From Burkholderiales bacterium (GTDB lineage Bacteria > Pseudomonadota > Gammaproteobacteria > Burkholderiales > Burkholderiaceae_C), in the NCBI GenBank assembly GCA_028872015.1, contig JAGWLO010000001.1:1-64000 (forward strand): a stretch of 64,000 nucleotides of DNA. The letters run 5' to 3'. The position numbers and the translations under genes were made by a program. A model generated the notes under the pieces. The model worked only from the letters and a program-made list of their open reading frames with translations. It did not search any database and was not told the DNA's origin. Shown piece after piece: positions 13,655-21,679 of this stretch. Numbering within the stretch: the stretch's first letter is position 1; each line of letters opens with the position of its first letter.

Positions 13655-13942
13655 ATGGAAGCGACCGTTGCCGAACGCGGGCAGATCACCCTGCCCAAGG
13701 CCGTGCGCGACGCGCTGGGCCTGAGCAAGGGCACCAAGCTCAAGGTCGAGCTCGAGGGCGGGCGCATCGTGCTGCGCAAGGACGTCAGCGACGCCATGTC
13801 GCGCATGCGCGGCCGGCTCAAGCTGCCGCCCGGCGTCAGCACCGACGACATCATGCGGGCGCTGCGCGGCCGCGCGCCGGGCGATCCGGTGCCGGCCTGG
13901 GACCAGCCGCAGCCGCCCGAGCGCAAGCGCGGCCGCAAGTGA
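13655..13942 (+). CDS. vapB: AbrB/SpoVT-fold antitoxin (VapB-like)
   Basis: A 95-residue protein whose first 45 residues (MEATVAERGQITLPKAVRDA, then LGLSKGTKLKVELEGGRIVL) form a swapped-hairpin AbrB/MazE DNA-binding domain. The rest is a flexible toxin-binding region ending in a basic tail (PPERKRGRK). It neutralises the PIN toxin encoded 38 bp downstream and represses the operon through the GTATGTA/TGCATAC operator. I start it at the ATG at 13655, where the AbrB fold begins; an in-frame ATG at 13616 lies inside the operator and -10 element and would add 13 unrelated residues. Confidence 0.85.
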   Translation: MEATVAERGQITLPKAVRDALGLSKGTKLKVELEGGRIVLRKDVSDAMSRMRGRLKLPPGVSTDDIMRALRGRAPGDPVPAWDQPQPPERKRGRK

Positions 13943-13980
13943 CCGGCCGCCAGTGACCGCACGCCCCTGAGATTGCGCCC

Positions 13981-14406
13981 ATGATCGCCGTCGACAGCAG
14001 CATCCTCATCGACTTCATCGGCGACGACGCAGCCGCCTCCGAGGCCGCCGACCTGGCGCTGCGCCGCGCACTGGCGGCCGGGCCCGTGGTCGCCTGCGAG
14101 GTCGTCGTGGCCGAGGTCGTGGCCGGGCTGGGCGACGGCTCGGTGGTGATCGAGGCGCTGGAGCAGATCGGCATCGACTTCTCGCCGCTGGAGCAGCGCG
14201 CCGCGGTGCGCGCCGGCGAGATGCAGCGCCGCTACGCCGAGCGCCGCCGCGCCGCGCGCGAGCCCGGCGATGCGCCGCGCACGGTGCCCGATTTCCTCAT
14301 CGGCGCGCACGCGCTGCTGCAATGCCAGGCGCTGATCACGCGCGACGCCGGCTTCTTCCGCGACTACTTCAAGGGGCTCAAGGTCATCGTGCCGAAAGCC
14401 GCCTGA
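13981..14406 (+). CDS. vapC: PIN-domain ribonuclease toxin (VapC-like)
   Basis: A 141-residue PIN-domain protein, normal length for VapC toxins, which are Mg-dependent endoribonucleases acting on tRNA or rRNA. The acidic tetrad is in place: Asp in [11 protein letters not shown] (residue 5), Glu in [11 protein letters not shown], Asp in [10 protein letters not shown], and Asp in [13 protein letters not shown]. It follows vapB by 38 bp and should be co-transcribed. The aconitase gene starts 38 bp after its stop, so some acnA expression could come from this operon. The specific RNA target is not predictable. Confidence 0.88.
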   Translation: MIAVDSSILIDFIGDDAAASEAADLALRRALAAGPVVACEVVVAEVVAGLGDGSVVIEALEQIGIDFSPLEQRAAVRAGEMQRRYAERRRAAREPGDAPRTVPDFLIGAHALLQCQALITRDAGFFRDYFKGLKVIVPKAA

Positions 14407-14444
14407 GGCAGCCCTCCTCCTTTCCTCCGACACAGGCCACCGCC

Positions 14445-17201
14445 ATGCCCACCAAGACCGTCAAACCCGCCAAGACCGCCGCGCCCAAGCACGCCTACGC
14501 CAAGACGCTCAAGACTTTCAGAACCGCCAGCGGCAAGGAGGGCCAGTTCTACTCGCTGCCCGCCCTCGCCAGGACCTACCCCGGCGTGAGCCGCATGCCG
14601 GTGTCGATGCGCATCGTGCTCGAGAGCGTGCTGCGCAACTGCGACGGCCAGAAGGTGACGCCGGAGCACGTTGCCCGGCTCGCGCAATGGGGCGCGACCG
14701 CCGAGCGCACCGAGGAGATCCCCTTCGTCGTCGCCCGCGTGGTGCTGCAGGACTTCACCGGCGTGCCGCTGCTGGCCGACCTGGCCGCCATGCGCAACGT
14801 GGCCGCCAGGATGGGCAAGGACCCGAAGTCGATCGAGCCGCTGGTGCCGGTGGACCTGGTGGTGGACCACAGCGTGATGATCGACCACTTCGGCAGCCCG
14901 AAGGCGCTCGACCTGAACATGAAGCTGGAGTTCCAGCGCAACCAGGAGCGCTACCAGTTCATGAAGTGGGGCATGGACGCCTTCAGCACCTTCGGCGTCG
15001 TGCCGCCGGGCTTCGGCATCGTGCACCAGGTGAACCTCGAGTACCTGGCGCGCGGCGTGCACAAGACCAAGCAGGGCGTCTACTACCCGGATTCGCTCGT
15101 CGGCACCGACAGCCACACCACCATGATCAACGGCATCGGCGTCGTCGGCTGGGGCGTGGGCGGCATCGAGGCCGAGGCCGGCATGCTGGGCCAGCCGGTG
15201 TACTTCCTGACGCCTGACGTGGTGGGGATGGAACTCACCGGACAGCTGCGCGAAGGCGTCACCGCCACCGACCTGGTGCTGACCGTGACCGAGATCCTGC
15301 GCAAGGAAAAGGTGGTCGGCAAGTTCGTCGAGTTCTGCGGCGAAGGCACGCGCACGCTGAGCCTGCCCGACCGGGCCACGATCGGCAACATGGCGCCCGA
15401 GTACGGCGCGACGATGGGCTTCTTCCCGGTCGACGAGAAGACGATCGAGTACTTCCGGGGCACCGGCCGCACCAAGGCCGAGATCGAGGCCTTCGAGGCC
15501 TACTTCCGGGCGCAGAAGATGTTCGGCGTGCCCACGGCCAGCGAGATCGACTACACGAAGGTGGTCAAGCTCGATCTGTCCACCGTGACGCCCAGCCTGT
15601 CGGGCCCGAAGCGGCCGCAGGACCGGATCGAGCTCGGCAAGGTGGCGGGCAAGTTCACCGAGCTCTACAGCGCCCCGGCGGCCGACAACGGCTTCAACCA
15701 GCCGGCCGAGAAGCTGGTCGCGCCGGTGACCACGCCCTCGGGGCTGGCGATCCGCAACGGCGACGTGCTGATCGCCGCCATCACCAGTTGCACCAACACC
15801 AGCAACCCGAGCGTGCTGCTGGCCGCCGGCCTGCTGGCGAAGAAGGCCGTGGAGGCCGGGCTGAAGGTCAAGAAGCACGTCAAGACCTCGCTCGCCCCGG
15901 GCTCGCGCATCGTCACCGAGTACCTCAGCAAGGCCGGCCTGCTGCCCTATCTCGAGAAGCTGGGCTTCAGCGTTGCCGCCTATGGTTGCACCACCTGCAT
16001 CGGCAATGCCGGCGACCTGACGCCCGAGATCAACGAGGCGATCACGAAGCACGATCTCGTCTGCGCCGCGGTGCTGTCGGGCAACCGCAACTTCGAGGCC
16101 CGCATCCACCCGAACCTGAAGGCCAACTTCCTGGCCAGCCCGCCGCTGGTGGTGGCCTACGCCATCGCCGGCAACGTCACCAAGGACCTGATGACCGAGC
16201 CGGTGGGCCAGGGCAAGGGTGGCAAGGACATCTTCCTGGGCGACATCTGGCCGACCAGCGAGGAGATCTACAAGCTGATGAAGTTCGCGATGAACGGCAA
16301 GGCCTTCCGCAAGAACTACGACAAGGTCAAGCGCGACCCCGGCAAGCTGTGGGAGAAGATCAAGGGCGTCTCATCGGGCAAGGACAGCAATGTGTACTCG
16401 TGGCCCCAGAGCACCTACATCGCCGAGCCGCCGTTCTTCGCCGACTTCACGATGGCGCCGAAGGCGCTGGTGGCCGGCGTGCAGGGCGCGCGCATCATGG
16501 GCCTGTTCGGCGACAGCATCACCACCGACCACATCAGCCCCGCGGGCAGCTTCAAGGACACGACGCCGGCCGGCAAGTACCTGCTCGAGCGCGGCGTGCT
16601 GAAGGCCGACTTCAACAGCTACGGCGCGCGCCGCGGCAACCATGAAGTGATGATGCGCGGCACCTTCGCCAACGTCCGGGTCAAGAACCTCATGATCCCG
16701 GCGCAGGCCGACGGCAGCCGGGTCGAGGGCGGCTACACGCTCTACCAACCCGGCGGCGAGCAGATGCCGATCTACGACGCCGCGATGAAGTACCTCGCCG
16801 CCGGCACGCCGACGGTGGTCTTCGCCGGCGAGGAGTACGGCACAGGCTCCAGCCGCGACTGGGCCGCCAAGGGCACCGCGCTGCTGGGCATCAAGGCCGT
16901 GGTGGCGCGCAGCTTCGAGCGCATCCACCGCAGCAACCTCATCGGCATGGGCGTGCTGCCGCTGCAGTTCAAGCCCGGCGACTCGTGGCCGGGCCTGGGC
17001 CTGAAGGGCGACGAGACCGTCGACGTGGTGCTGGCCGACGAGGTGCAGCCGCTGTCCGACGCCAAGCTGGTGATCACCGGGGCCGACGGCACGCGGCGCG
17101 AGCTCACGGTGACGCTGCGCATCGACACCGCCATCGAGGTCGACTACTACAAGCACGGCGGCATCCTGCCCTTCGTGCTGCGCCAGCTGCTGGCGGCCTG
17201 A
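14445..17201 (+). CDS. acnA: Aconitate hydratase A (aconitase)
   Basis: A 918-residue [4Fe-4S] aconitase that isomerises citrate and isocitrate in the TCA cycle. Cluster ligands are visible as Cys in [10 protein letters not shown] and the pair in [31 protein letters not shown] and the C-terminal swivel domain ([14 protein letters not shown]) are standard. The first 20 residues ([20 protein letters not shown]) are a Lys/Ala/Pro-rich extension ahead of the usual N-terminus and contain no signal. The ATG at 14445 follows the vapC stop by 38 bp; the open frame extends further upstream only as an overlap with vapC. Length and order match AcnA/IRP-type enzymes, not AcnB. Confidence 0.97.
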   Translation: MPTKTVKPAKTAAPKHAYAKTLKTFRTASGKEGQFYSLPALARTYPGVSRMPVSMRIVLESVLRNCDGQKVTPEHVARLAQWGATAERTEEIPFVVARVVLQDFTGVPLLADLAAMRNVAARMGKDPKSIEPLVPVDLVVDHSVMIDHFGSPKALDLNMKLEFQRNQERYQFMKWGMDAFSTFGVVPPGFGIVHQVNLEYLARGVHKTKQGVYYPDSLVGTDSHTTMINGIGVVGWGVGGIEAEAGMLGQPVYFLTPDVVGMELTGQLREGVTATDLVLTVTEILRKEKVVGKFVEFCGEGTRTLSLPDRATIGNMAPEYGATMGFFPVDEKTIEYFRGTGRTKAEIEAFEAYFRAQKMFGVPTASEIDYTKVVKLDLSTVTPSLSGPKRPQDRIELGKVAGKFTELYSAPAADNGFNQPAEKLVAPVTTPSGLAIRNGDVLIAAITSCTNTSNPSVLLAAGLLAKKAVEAGLKVKKHVKTSLAPGSRIVTEYLSKAGLLPYLEKLGFSVAAYGCTTCIGNAGDLTPEINEAITKHDLVCAAVLSGNRNFEARIHPNLKANFLASPPLVVAYAIAGNVTKDLMTEPVGQGKGGKDIFLGDIWPTSEEIYKLMKFAMNGKAFRKNYDKVKRDPGKLWEKIKGVSSGKDSNVYSWPQSTYIAEPPFFADFTMAPKALVAGVQGARIMGLFGDSITTDHISPAGSFKDTTPAGKYLLERGVLKADFNSYGARRGNHEVMMRGTFANVRVKNLMIPAQADGSRVEGGYTLYQPGGEQMPIYDAAMKYLAAGTPTVVFAGEEYGTGSSRDWAAKGTALLGIKAVVARSFERIHRSNLIGMGVLPLQFKPGDSWPGLGLKGDETVDVVLADEVQPLSDAKLVITGADGTRRELTVTLRIDTAIEVDYYKHGGILPFVLRQLLAA

Positions 17202-17246
17202 GCGCCGGCGCCGTCCGCCCCGGCGCCCGGGCCGCAGGCCGGCCGT

Positions 17247-17732
17247 TCAGGGCGTCCTGGCGGCCGGGCGGCTGACGCGCTCGAAGAAGTCGTGGATGCC
17301 GGCGTCGCCCATCGAGCGCGCATCGGCCAGTTCGCCGCCGCGGGTGGCGTACAGCACCTGGCCGGTCGGCGAGACCACGGCCACCGCCGGGATGCCCTTC
17401 TTCAGCGGCACGCCGTAGCGGGCCGCGATGTCCAGGTTGTGGTCGAAGCGCCCTACATCGACCTTCACGACGCGGAAGTCGCGCGCGATCAGCGGCGCGC
17501 TGGCGCCGGTGTGGAGCGCCAGGTCGAGCACGCGGCAGTCGGGGCACCAGTCGGCGCCGAAGACGATCAGCACCGGCACCTTGGCCAGGGCCGCCGCCGC
17601 CATCGCCTGCCGGATGTCGCGCTGCGCATCGGCCTGCGCGTCGTAGGCCGGCGCGGCGCGTGCGGGCAGCCCCGCCAGGGCGGTGCAGGCGATCAGCCCG
17701 CCCAGGGCCCGCCGTCGCAGACGTGTTTGCAT
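17247..17732 (-). CDS. Periplasmic thioredoxin-fold protein (WCPDC)
   Basis: A 161-residue protein with a signal peptide (RRRALGGLIACTALAGLPARA) and a thioredoxin fold carrying the motif GADWCPDCRVLD (about 59-70) in place of the WCGPC of thioredoxin. A cis-Pro follows in KKGIPAVAVVS. Related proteins act as periplasmic thiol reductases or in cytochrome c and copper-centre assembly; the specific role here is unknown. It starts 49 bp after the end of mutL on the same strand and is probably co-transcribed with it or expressed from the short gap. It is convergent with acnA. Confidence 0.85.
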   Translation of the reverse strand: MQTRLRRRALGGLIACTALAGLPARAAPAYDAQADAQRDIRQAMAAAALAKVPVLIVFGADWCPDCRVLDLALHTGASAPLIARDFRVVKVDVGRFDHNLDIAARYGVPLKKGIPAVAVVSPTGQVLYATRGGELADARSMGDAGIHDFFERVSRPAARTP

Positions 17733-17781
17733 GGTGCTTCCTTCACGTGGGGGATCGAAAGGGGCGTGGGCCGGTTCGGCG

Positions 17782-19599
17782 TCAGCGGCCGCGCAGGAAC
17801 AGCGCGTCCAGCTCCTTCAGCGTCACCTGGCGCCAGGTCGGACGGCCGTGGTTGCAGGTGTCGGCCCGCTCGGTGGCTTCCATCTCGCGCAGCAGCGCGT
17901 TCATTTCCTCGAGGGTCAGGCGCCGGTTGGCGCGCACCGCGCCGTGGCAGGCCATCGTGGCCAGGATGTCGTCGCGCGCGCGCTGCACGATGCGGCTGGC
18001 GCCGCCGCTGTCGGGGTGCGCCAGCTCGGCCAGCACCGAGCGCGTGAGCTCGGCCAGGTCGGCATCGGGCAGCGCCGCCGGGCGGCTGCGCACCACCAGC
18101 GTGGCCGCCGCCAGCACCCCCACGTCCAGGCCCAGCGCCAGCAGGGCGGGCTGCTCGGCTTCGGCGGTGGCAATCTCGGCCGCCGTCGCCGCCAGCGTCT
18201 GCGGGATCAGCAGCGGCTGCGCCGGCAGCACGGCATCGGCGGCAGCCGCGCGCTTCAGGCGCTCGTAGACGATGCGCTCGTGCGCGGCGTGCATGTCGAC
18301 CACCACCAGGCCCTGCGCGTTCTCGGCCAGCACGTAGGCGCCGCCGATCTGCGCCAGCGCGCGGCCCAGCGGCCAGGCGCCGGCCGGCGCCGCGGGCTCG
18401 GGCCGCGGCACGGGCCAGGGGGGCCGGGGCTCGCGCGCGACCGGCGGCGCCTCGGCGAGCGCGAGCGCCCCCTGCCAGGCAGAGGCCTGGGAGGACACCG
18501 ACGCCGGCATCGGCATCGGCGCCTGCATCGGCGCCAGCACGGGTGCGTGCCCCGGTGCAGGCTCCGGGACGACCCCGGCCAGCGCCCGCGTGGGGGCCAG
18601 CGCGTCCTCGACCGCGTGGCGCAGCGCCTGGTGCACGGCGCGGCCGTCCCGAAAGCGCACCTCGACCTTGGTCGGGTGGACGTTCACGTCCACCAGCTCG
18701 GGCGCGATGTCGACGAACAGCGCGTAGGCCGGCTGGCGGCTGCCGTGCAGCTGGTCTTCGTAGGCCGAGCGCACGGCATGCGCCAGCAGCCGGTCGCGCA
18801 CGAAGCGCCCGTTCACGAACAGGTATTGCAGGTCGGCGCGGGTGCGTGCGGCCTCGGGCCGGCCCACGCGGCCGGCGATGGCCAGCGGCCCGCGCGTGGC
18901 TGCCAGCGCGCCGCTGTCGGCCATGAAGTCGGGGCCCAGCACGTCGGCCCAGCGGGCGGGCGCCGCGGCGGGACGCCACTGCGCGATCAGCCGCGCCTCG
19001 TGCCAGAAGGTGAAGCCGACCTCGGGCCGCGCCAGCGCGTGGCGGCGCACGGCCTCCAGCGCATGCGCCAGCTCGGTGGCATCGGTCTTGAGGAACTTGC
19101 GCCGCGCCGGCGTGCTGAAGAACAGCTCCTGCACCTCGACCGTGGTGCCCACGGCGCGCGCGGCCGGGGCGATCTCGCCGTCCCGCGCGTCCAGGCGCCA
19201 GCCGTGCGGGTCGTCTTCGGTGCGGGTGAGCAGGGTCACGCCGGCCACCGCGGCGATGGCCGCCAGCGCCTCGCCACGGAAGCCCATGGTCGACACCGAT
19301 TCGAGCTCGGCCAGGCTGGCGATCTTGCTCGTGGCGTGGCGCTTCAGCGCCAGGGGCAGGTCTTCGCGGGCGATGCCGCTGCCGTCGTCCTCGACCACGA
19401 TGGCGCGTACACCGCCGGCCACCAGCCGCACCACGATCTGGCGCGCGCCGGCGTCCAGCGCGTTGTCGAGCAGCTCGCGCACCACCGAGGCGGGGCGCTC
19501 CACCACCTCGCCGGCGGCGATCTGGCTGATCAGGGTGTCGGGCAACTCGCCGATGCGGCGCCGCACGGACCGCTGCAGCGGCAGGGCCGGAACGTTCAT
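17782..19599 (-). CDS. mutL: DNA mismatch repair protein MutL
   Basis: A 605-residue MutL that links MutS mismatch recognition to strand removal. The GHKL ATPase domain is clear (LPDTLISQIAAGEVVERPAS; ELLDNALDAGA; VEDDGSGI; TMGFRGEALAAIAAV), followed by an Ala/Pro-rich linker (about 340-410) and the C-terminal dimerisation domain. The C-terminal domain keeps metal-site motifs of endonuclease-type MutL (ACHGAVRAN and CNHGRPTWRQ), while the DQHA(X)2E(X)4E motif reads DMHAAHERIVYE, with Met for Gln. In many Burkholderiales mutL is followed by miaA; here a thioredoxin-fold gene follows instead. The ATG at 19599 fits the conserved start. Confidence 0.96.
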   Translation of the reverse strand: MNVPALPLQRSVRRRIGELPDTLISQIAAGEVVERPASVVRELLDNALDAGARQIVVRLVAGGVRAIVVEDDGSGIAREDLPLALKRHATSKIASLAELESVSTMGFRGEALAAIAAVAGVTLLTRTEDDPHGWRLDARDGEIAPAARAVGTTVEVQELFFSTPARRKFLKTDATELAHALEAVRRHALARPEVGFTFWHEARLIAQWRPAAAPARWADVLGPDFMADSGALAATRGPLAIAGRVGRPEAARTRADLQYLFVNGRFVRDRLLAHAVRSAYEDQLHGSRQPAYALFVDIAPELVDVNVHPTKVEVRFRDGRAVHQALRHAVEDALAPTRALAGVVPEPAPGHAPVLAPMQAPMPMPASVSSQASAWQGALALAEAPPVAREPRPPWPVPRPEPAAPAGAWPLGRALAQIGGAYVLAENAQGLVVVDMHAAHERIVYERLKRAAAADAVLPAQPLLIPQTLAATAAEIATAEAEQPALLALGLDVGVLAAATLVVRSRPAALPDADLAELTRSVLAELAHPDSGGASRIVQRARDDILATMACHGAVRANRRLTLEEMNALLREMEATERADTCNHGRPTWRQVTLKELDALFLRGR

Positions 19600-19713
19600 C
19601 GCAGGATTGTAGAAGTCACCCTGTCAGGTTTGACGGTAGGAACGTCTCTTGCTGACGGGCAGAATGGGCGGGCACCCGAGGGCTCGAGCCGCGGGGCGAC
19701 GTTGGGGAATCGA

Positions 19714-20373
19714 ATGCTTTCTTGTTTTGCCGAGCTGGTCACGCGCAGCGACGAGGACCGGCGTGGGTTCGAGACCCACCCGGTGGTGGTGGCCGCGGTG
19801 GCCGACGGCATGGCGGTGGAGCGCTACCGCGCGCTGCTGCTCGAGCTGTACCACGTGGTCTGGAACTTCAACCCGGTGTGCGCCGCCGCGGCCAGCCGCA
19901 TGGGCGACCCCGCGCACGAGGCGCTGCAGCCGATCCGCCACTTCCTGTACCAGCACATGCACGAGGAGGCCGGCCACGAGACCTGGGTGCTGAACGACCT
20001 CGAGGCCATCGGCGTGGCCCCCGAGGCCGCCCGCGCGCACGCGCCGGCGGCACACACGCTGGCGCTGAACGGCTACAACTACTGGGCCGCCGACCGGCGC
20101 CACCCCTGCTCGGTGCTGGGCATGCTGTACGCGCTGGAGGTGATCGCGTCGGTGTACGGCGGGCCGTTCGCCAGCGCGATCCGCGAATCGCTGCTGCTCG
20201 ACGGCGACCGCGGCGTCTCGTTCATCGACTCCCACGCCACCATGGACGCCCAGCACATGGCCGACCTGCGCAAGGTCCTCAACCAACTCGATGGCGAGGC
20301 CGCGCTGCAGGCCGTGGTGGAATCGGTGCGCGTCAATTTCCACCACTTCACCCGCATCATCGAGGCGATCTAG
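19714..20373 (+). CDS. Haem-oxygenase-like diiron protein (iron-containing redox enzyme family)
   Basis: A 219-residue all-helical protein with the ligand pattern of haem-oxygenase-like diiron oxidases: LLLELYHVVW (Glu...His), MHEEAGHETWVLND (Glu and His), LYALEVIA (Glu), and DSHATMDAQHMADL (His, Asp, His). Members of this superfamily (for example UndA, CADD, and the central domain of SznF) use two irons and O2 to oxidise fatty acids, amines or amino acids. The gene ends 9 bp before an RpfF-type fatty-acyl crotonase and is almost certainly co-transcribed with it, so a fatty acid or acyl thioester is a reasonable substrate guess. The ATG at 19714 begins the conserved region; the 114-bp gap from the divergent mutL start has to hold the promoter. 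Confidence 0.8.
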   Translation: MLSCFAELVTRSDEDRRGFETHPVVVAAVADGMAVERYRALLLELYHVVWNFNPVCAAAASRMGDPAHEALQPIRHFLYQHMHEEAGHETWVLNDLEAIGVAPEAARAHAPAAHTLALNGYNYWAADRRHPCSVLGMLYALEVIASVYGGPFASAIRESLLLDGDRGVSFIDSHATMDAQHMADLRKVLNQLDGEAALQAVVESVRVNFHHFTRIIEAI

Positions 20374-20382
20374 GGCTGCCGC

Positions 20383-21354
20383 GTGTCGCTCTATCCCACG
20401 CCCGCCGTTGGCGTTGCCGGCCTGCTGGGCCGGCCGTACAAGACGATCCGCCTGGAGTGGAGCTCCGAGCTGCGCCTGCTGCGCGTGCGCACCTGCGTGC
20501 GGCCCATCCAGTGCTACAGCCTGGCGGCGATGGGCGAGCTGCAGCAGATGCTGTCCGACATCAGCGCCAACCCGGGGCTGGTGCGCCACTTCGTGATGAC
20601 CTCGGACGTGCCGCGGGTGTTCAACTTCGGCGGCGACCTGGCGCTGTTCGTGCTGCTGGTGCGCGCCGGCGATGTCGATTCGCTGCGGCTGTACGGCCGG
20701 CGCTGCGTCGACCTGGTGTGGTGGATGGAGAACGCCGCCAGCCTGGGCGTGCACACCACCGTGCTGTCGCAGGGCGACACCCTGGGCGGCGGGCTCGAGT
20801 CGGTGCTGCCCTTCCACCGCATCATCTTCGAGCGCGGCGCGCAGGCGGGCTTCCCCGAGGTGCTGTTCAACCTGTTTCCGGGCATGGGCGCCTGGGACTT
20901 CACCATCCGCAAGGCCGGCTTCGCGGTGGCCAACGAGATGATCCTGTCGGGCCGCCTGTACAGCGCCGAGGAGCTGCACTACCGGCGCGTCATCGACGTC
21001 GTGGTCGACGACGGCCAGGGCGAGGCCGCCATCGAGCAGGTGGTGCGCGAGGTCGACCCGCGCCACCGCGGCGTGCTGGCCGCGCTGCGGGCCCAGCGCC
21101 TGGCCGCGCCGATCCGCTACGAGACGCTGCTGGCCATCGTCGACCAGTGGGCCGAGAGCGCGCTCGGCCTGACCGACCGCGACCTGCGGCTGATGGAGCG
21201 CCTGGCGCGCGCACAGGCACGCAAGGCCGGCGGCGCCGACGAAGGCGCGGTCGAGGAGATCAAGCGGCTCGAGCTCGAGCAGGCCTGGGGCGACCGCCGC
21301 ACCGGCTTCGACCGCCGGGCCGGCAGCCCGGACGACCGCCGCGTGCGCACCTGA
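20383..21354 (+). CDS. rpfF: RpfF-type crotonase (putative DSF fatty-acid signal synthase)
   Basis: A 323-residue crotonase-fold protein close to RpfF, which makes cis-2-unsaturated diffusible signal factors by dehydrating 3-hydroxyacyl-ACP and releasing the free acid. The two RpfF catalytic glutamates appear to be present in QGDTLGGGLESVLPFH (about 128-143) and AGFPEVLFNLFPGMGAW (about 153-169); the C-terminal half (SGRLYSAEEL; QWAESALGL; RLMERLARAQARKAGG) also follows RpfF. An Arg-rich 25-residue tail (DRRTGFDRRAGSPDDRRVRT) extends past the RpfF end. It begins at a GTG 9 bp after the diiron-protein gene. No RpfC/RpfG or RpfR receptor gene adjoins it. A generic enoyl-CoA hydratase is the alternative, but the GGGLE/FPEVLF spacing favours RpfF. 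Confidence 0.82.
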   Translation: MSLYPTPAVGVAGLLGRPYKTIRLEWSSELRLLRVRTCVRPIQCYSLAAMGELQQMLSDISANPGLVRHFVMTSDVPRVFNFGGDLALFVLLVRAGDVDSLRLYGRRCVDLVWWMENAASLGVHTTVLSQGDTLGGGLESVLPFHRIIFERGAQAGFPEVLFNLFPGMGAWDFTIRKAGFAVANEMILSGRLYSAEELHYRRVIDVVVDDGQGEAAIEQVVREVDPRHRGVLAALRAQRLAAPIRYETLLAIVDQWAESALGLTDRDLRLMERLARAQARKAGGADEGAVEEIKRLELEQAWGDRRTGFDRRAGSPDDRRVRT

Positions 21355-21357
21355 GGC

Positions 21358-21642
21358 TCAGGCGGCGTGCCGCCGCGCGACCCAGAAGGTGGCGCCTTCG
21401 GGGCCGTAATGCTCGGCGTGCGGCACCTCGCGCGCCAGCTCGAACCCGGCTCCGGCCACGATGCGCCGGGTGTGGCCTTCGCAGGTGAGCGCGAACTCGC
21501 CGCTGACCACCAGCGCCTTCACGGCGAACGGGTGCGTGTGCGTGGCCACGCGCTGGCCCGGCGCCCACTCGCGCACCAGCACCTCGTCGAAGCCCTGGGC
21601 CAGGGCCTGGTGCCTGAATTCCTCGAAGGTCTGGGTTTTCAT
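21358..21642 (-). CDS. Small cupin-domain protein
   Basis: A 94-residue single-domain cupin. The first metal-binding motif is present (THTHPFAVKALVVSGEFAL) and the second is reduced to REVPHAEHYGPEG, with His available. Such proteins bind a metal or a small ligand; the function is unknown. I take the second ATG (21642) because AAGGA sits 8 bp before it; the ATG at 21648 is too close to that site. It is convergent with the rpfF gene, with only 3 bp between stops, and 37 bp downstream of icmF on the same strand, so it may be read from the icmF promoter. Confidence 0.75.
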   Translation of the reverse strand: MKTQTFEEFRHQALAQGFDEVLVREWAPGQRVATHTHPFAVKALVVSGEFALTCEGHTRRIVAGAGFELAREVPHAEHYGPEGATFWVARRHAA

Positions 21643-21679
21643 GCGCATCGTCCTTGCAGGAGGTGACCGGGCCCCGAGC

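Noticed and set aside
17683-19713. Long plus-strand open frame upstream of the diiron protein
   Set aside because: It is antisense to mutL and the thioredoxin-fold gene; the real protein begins at 19714.
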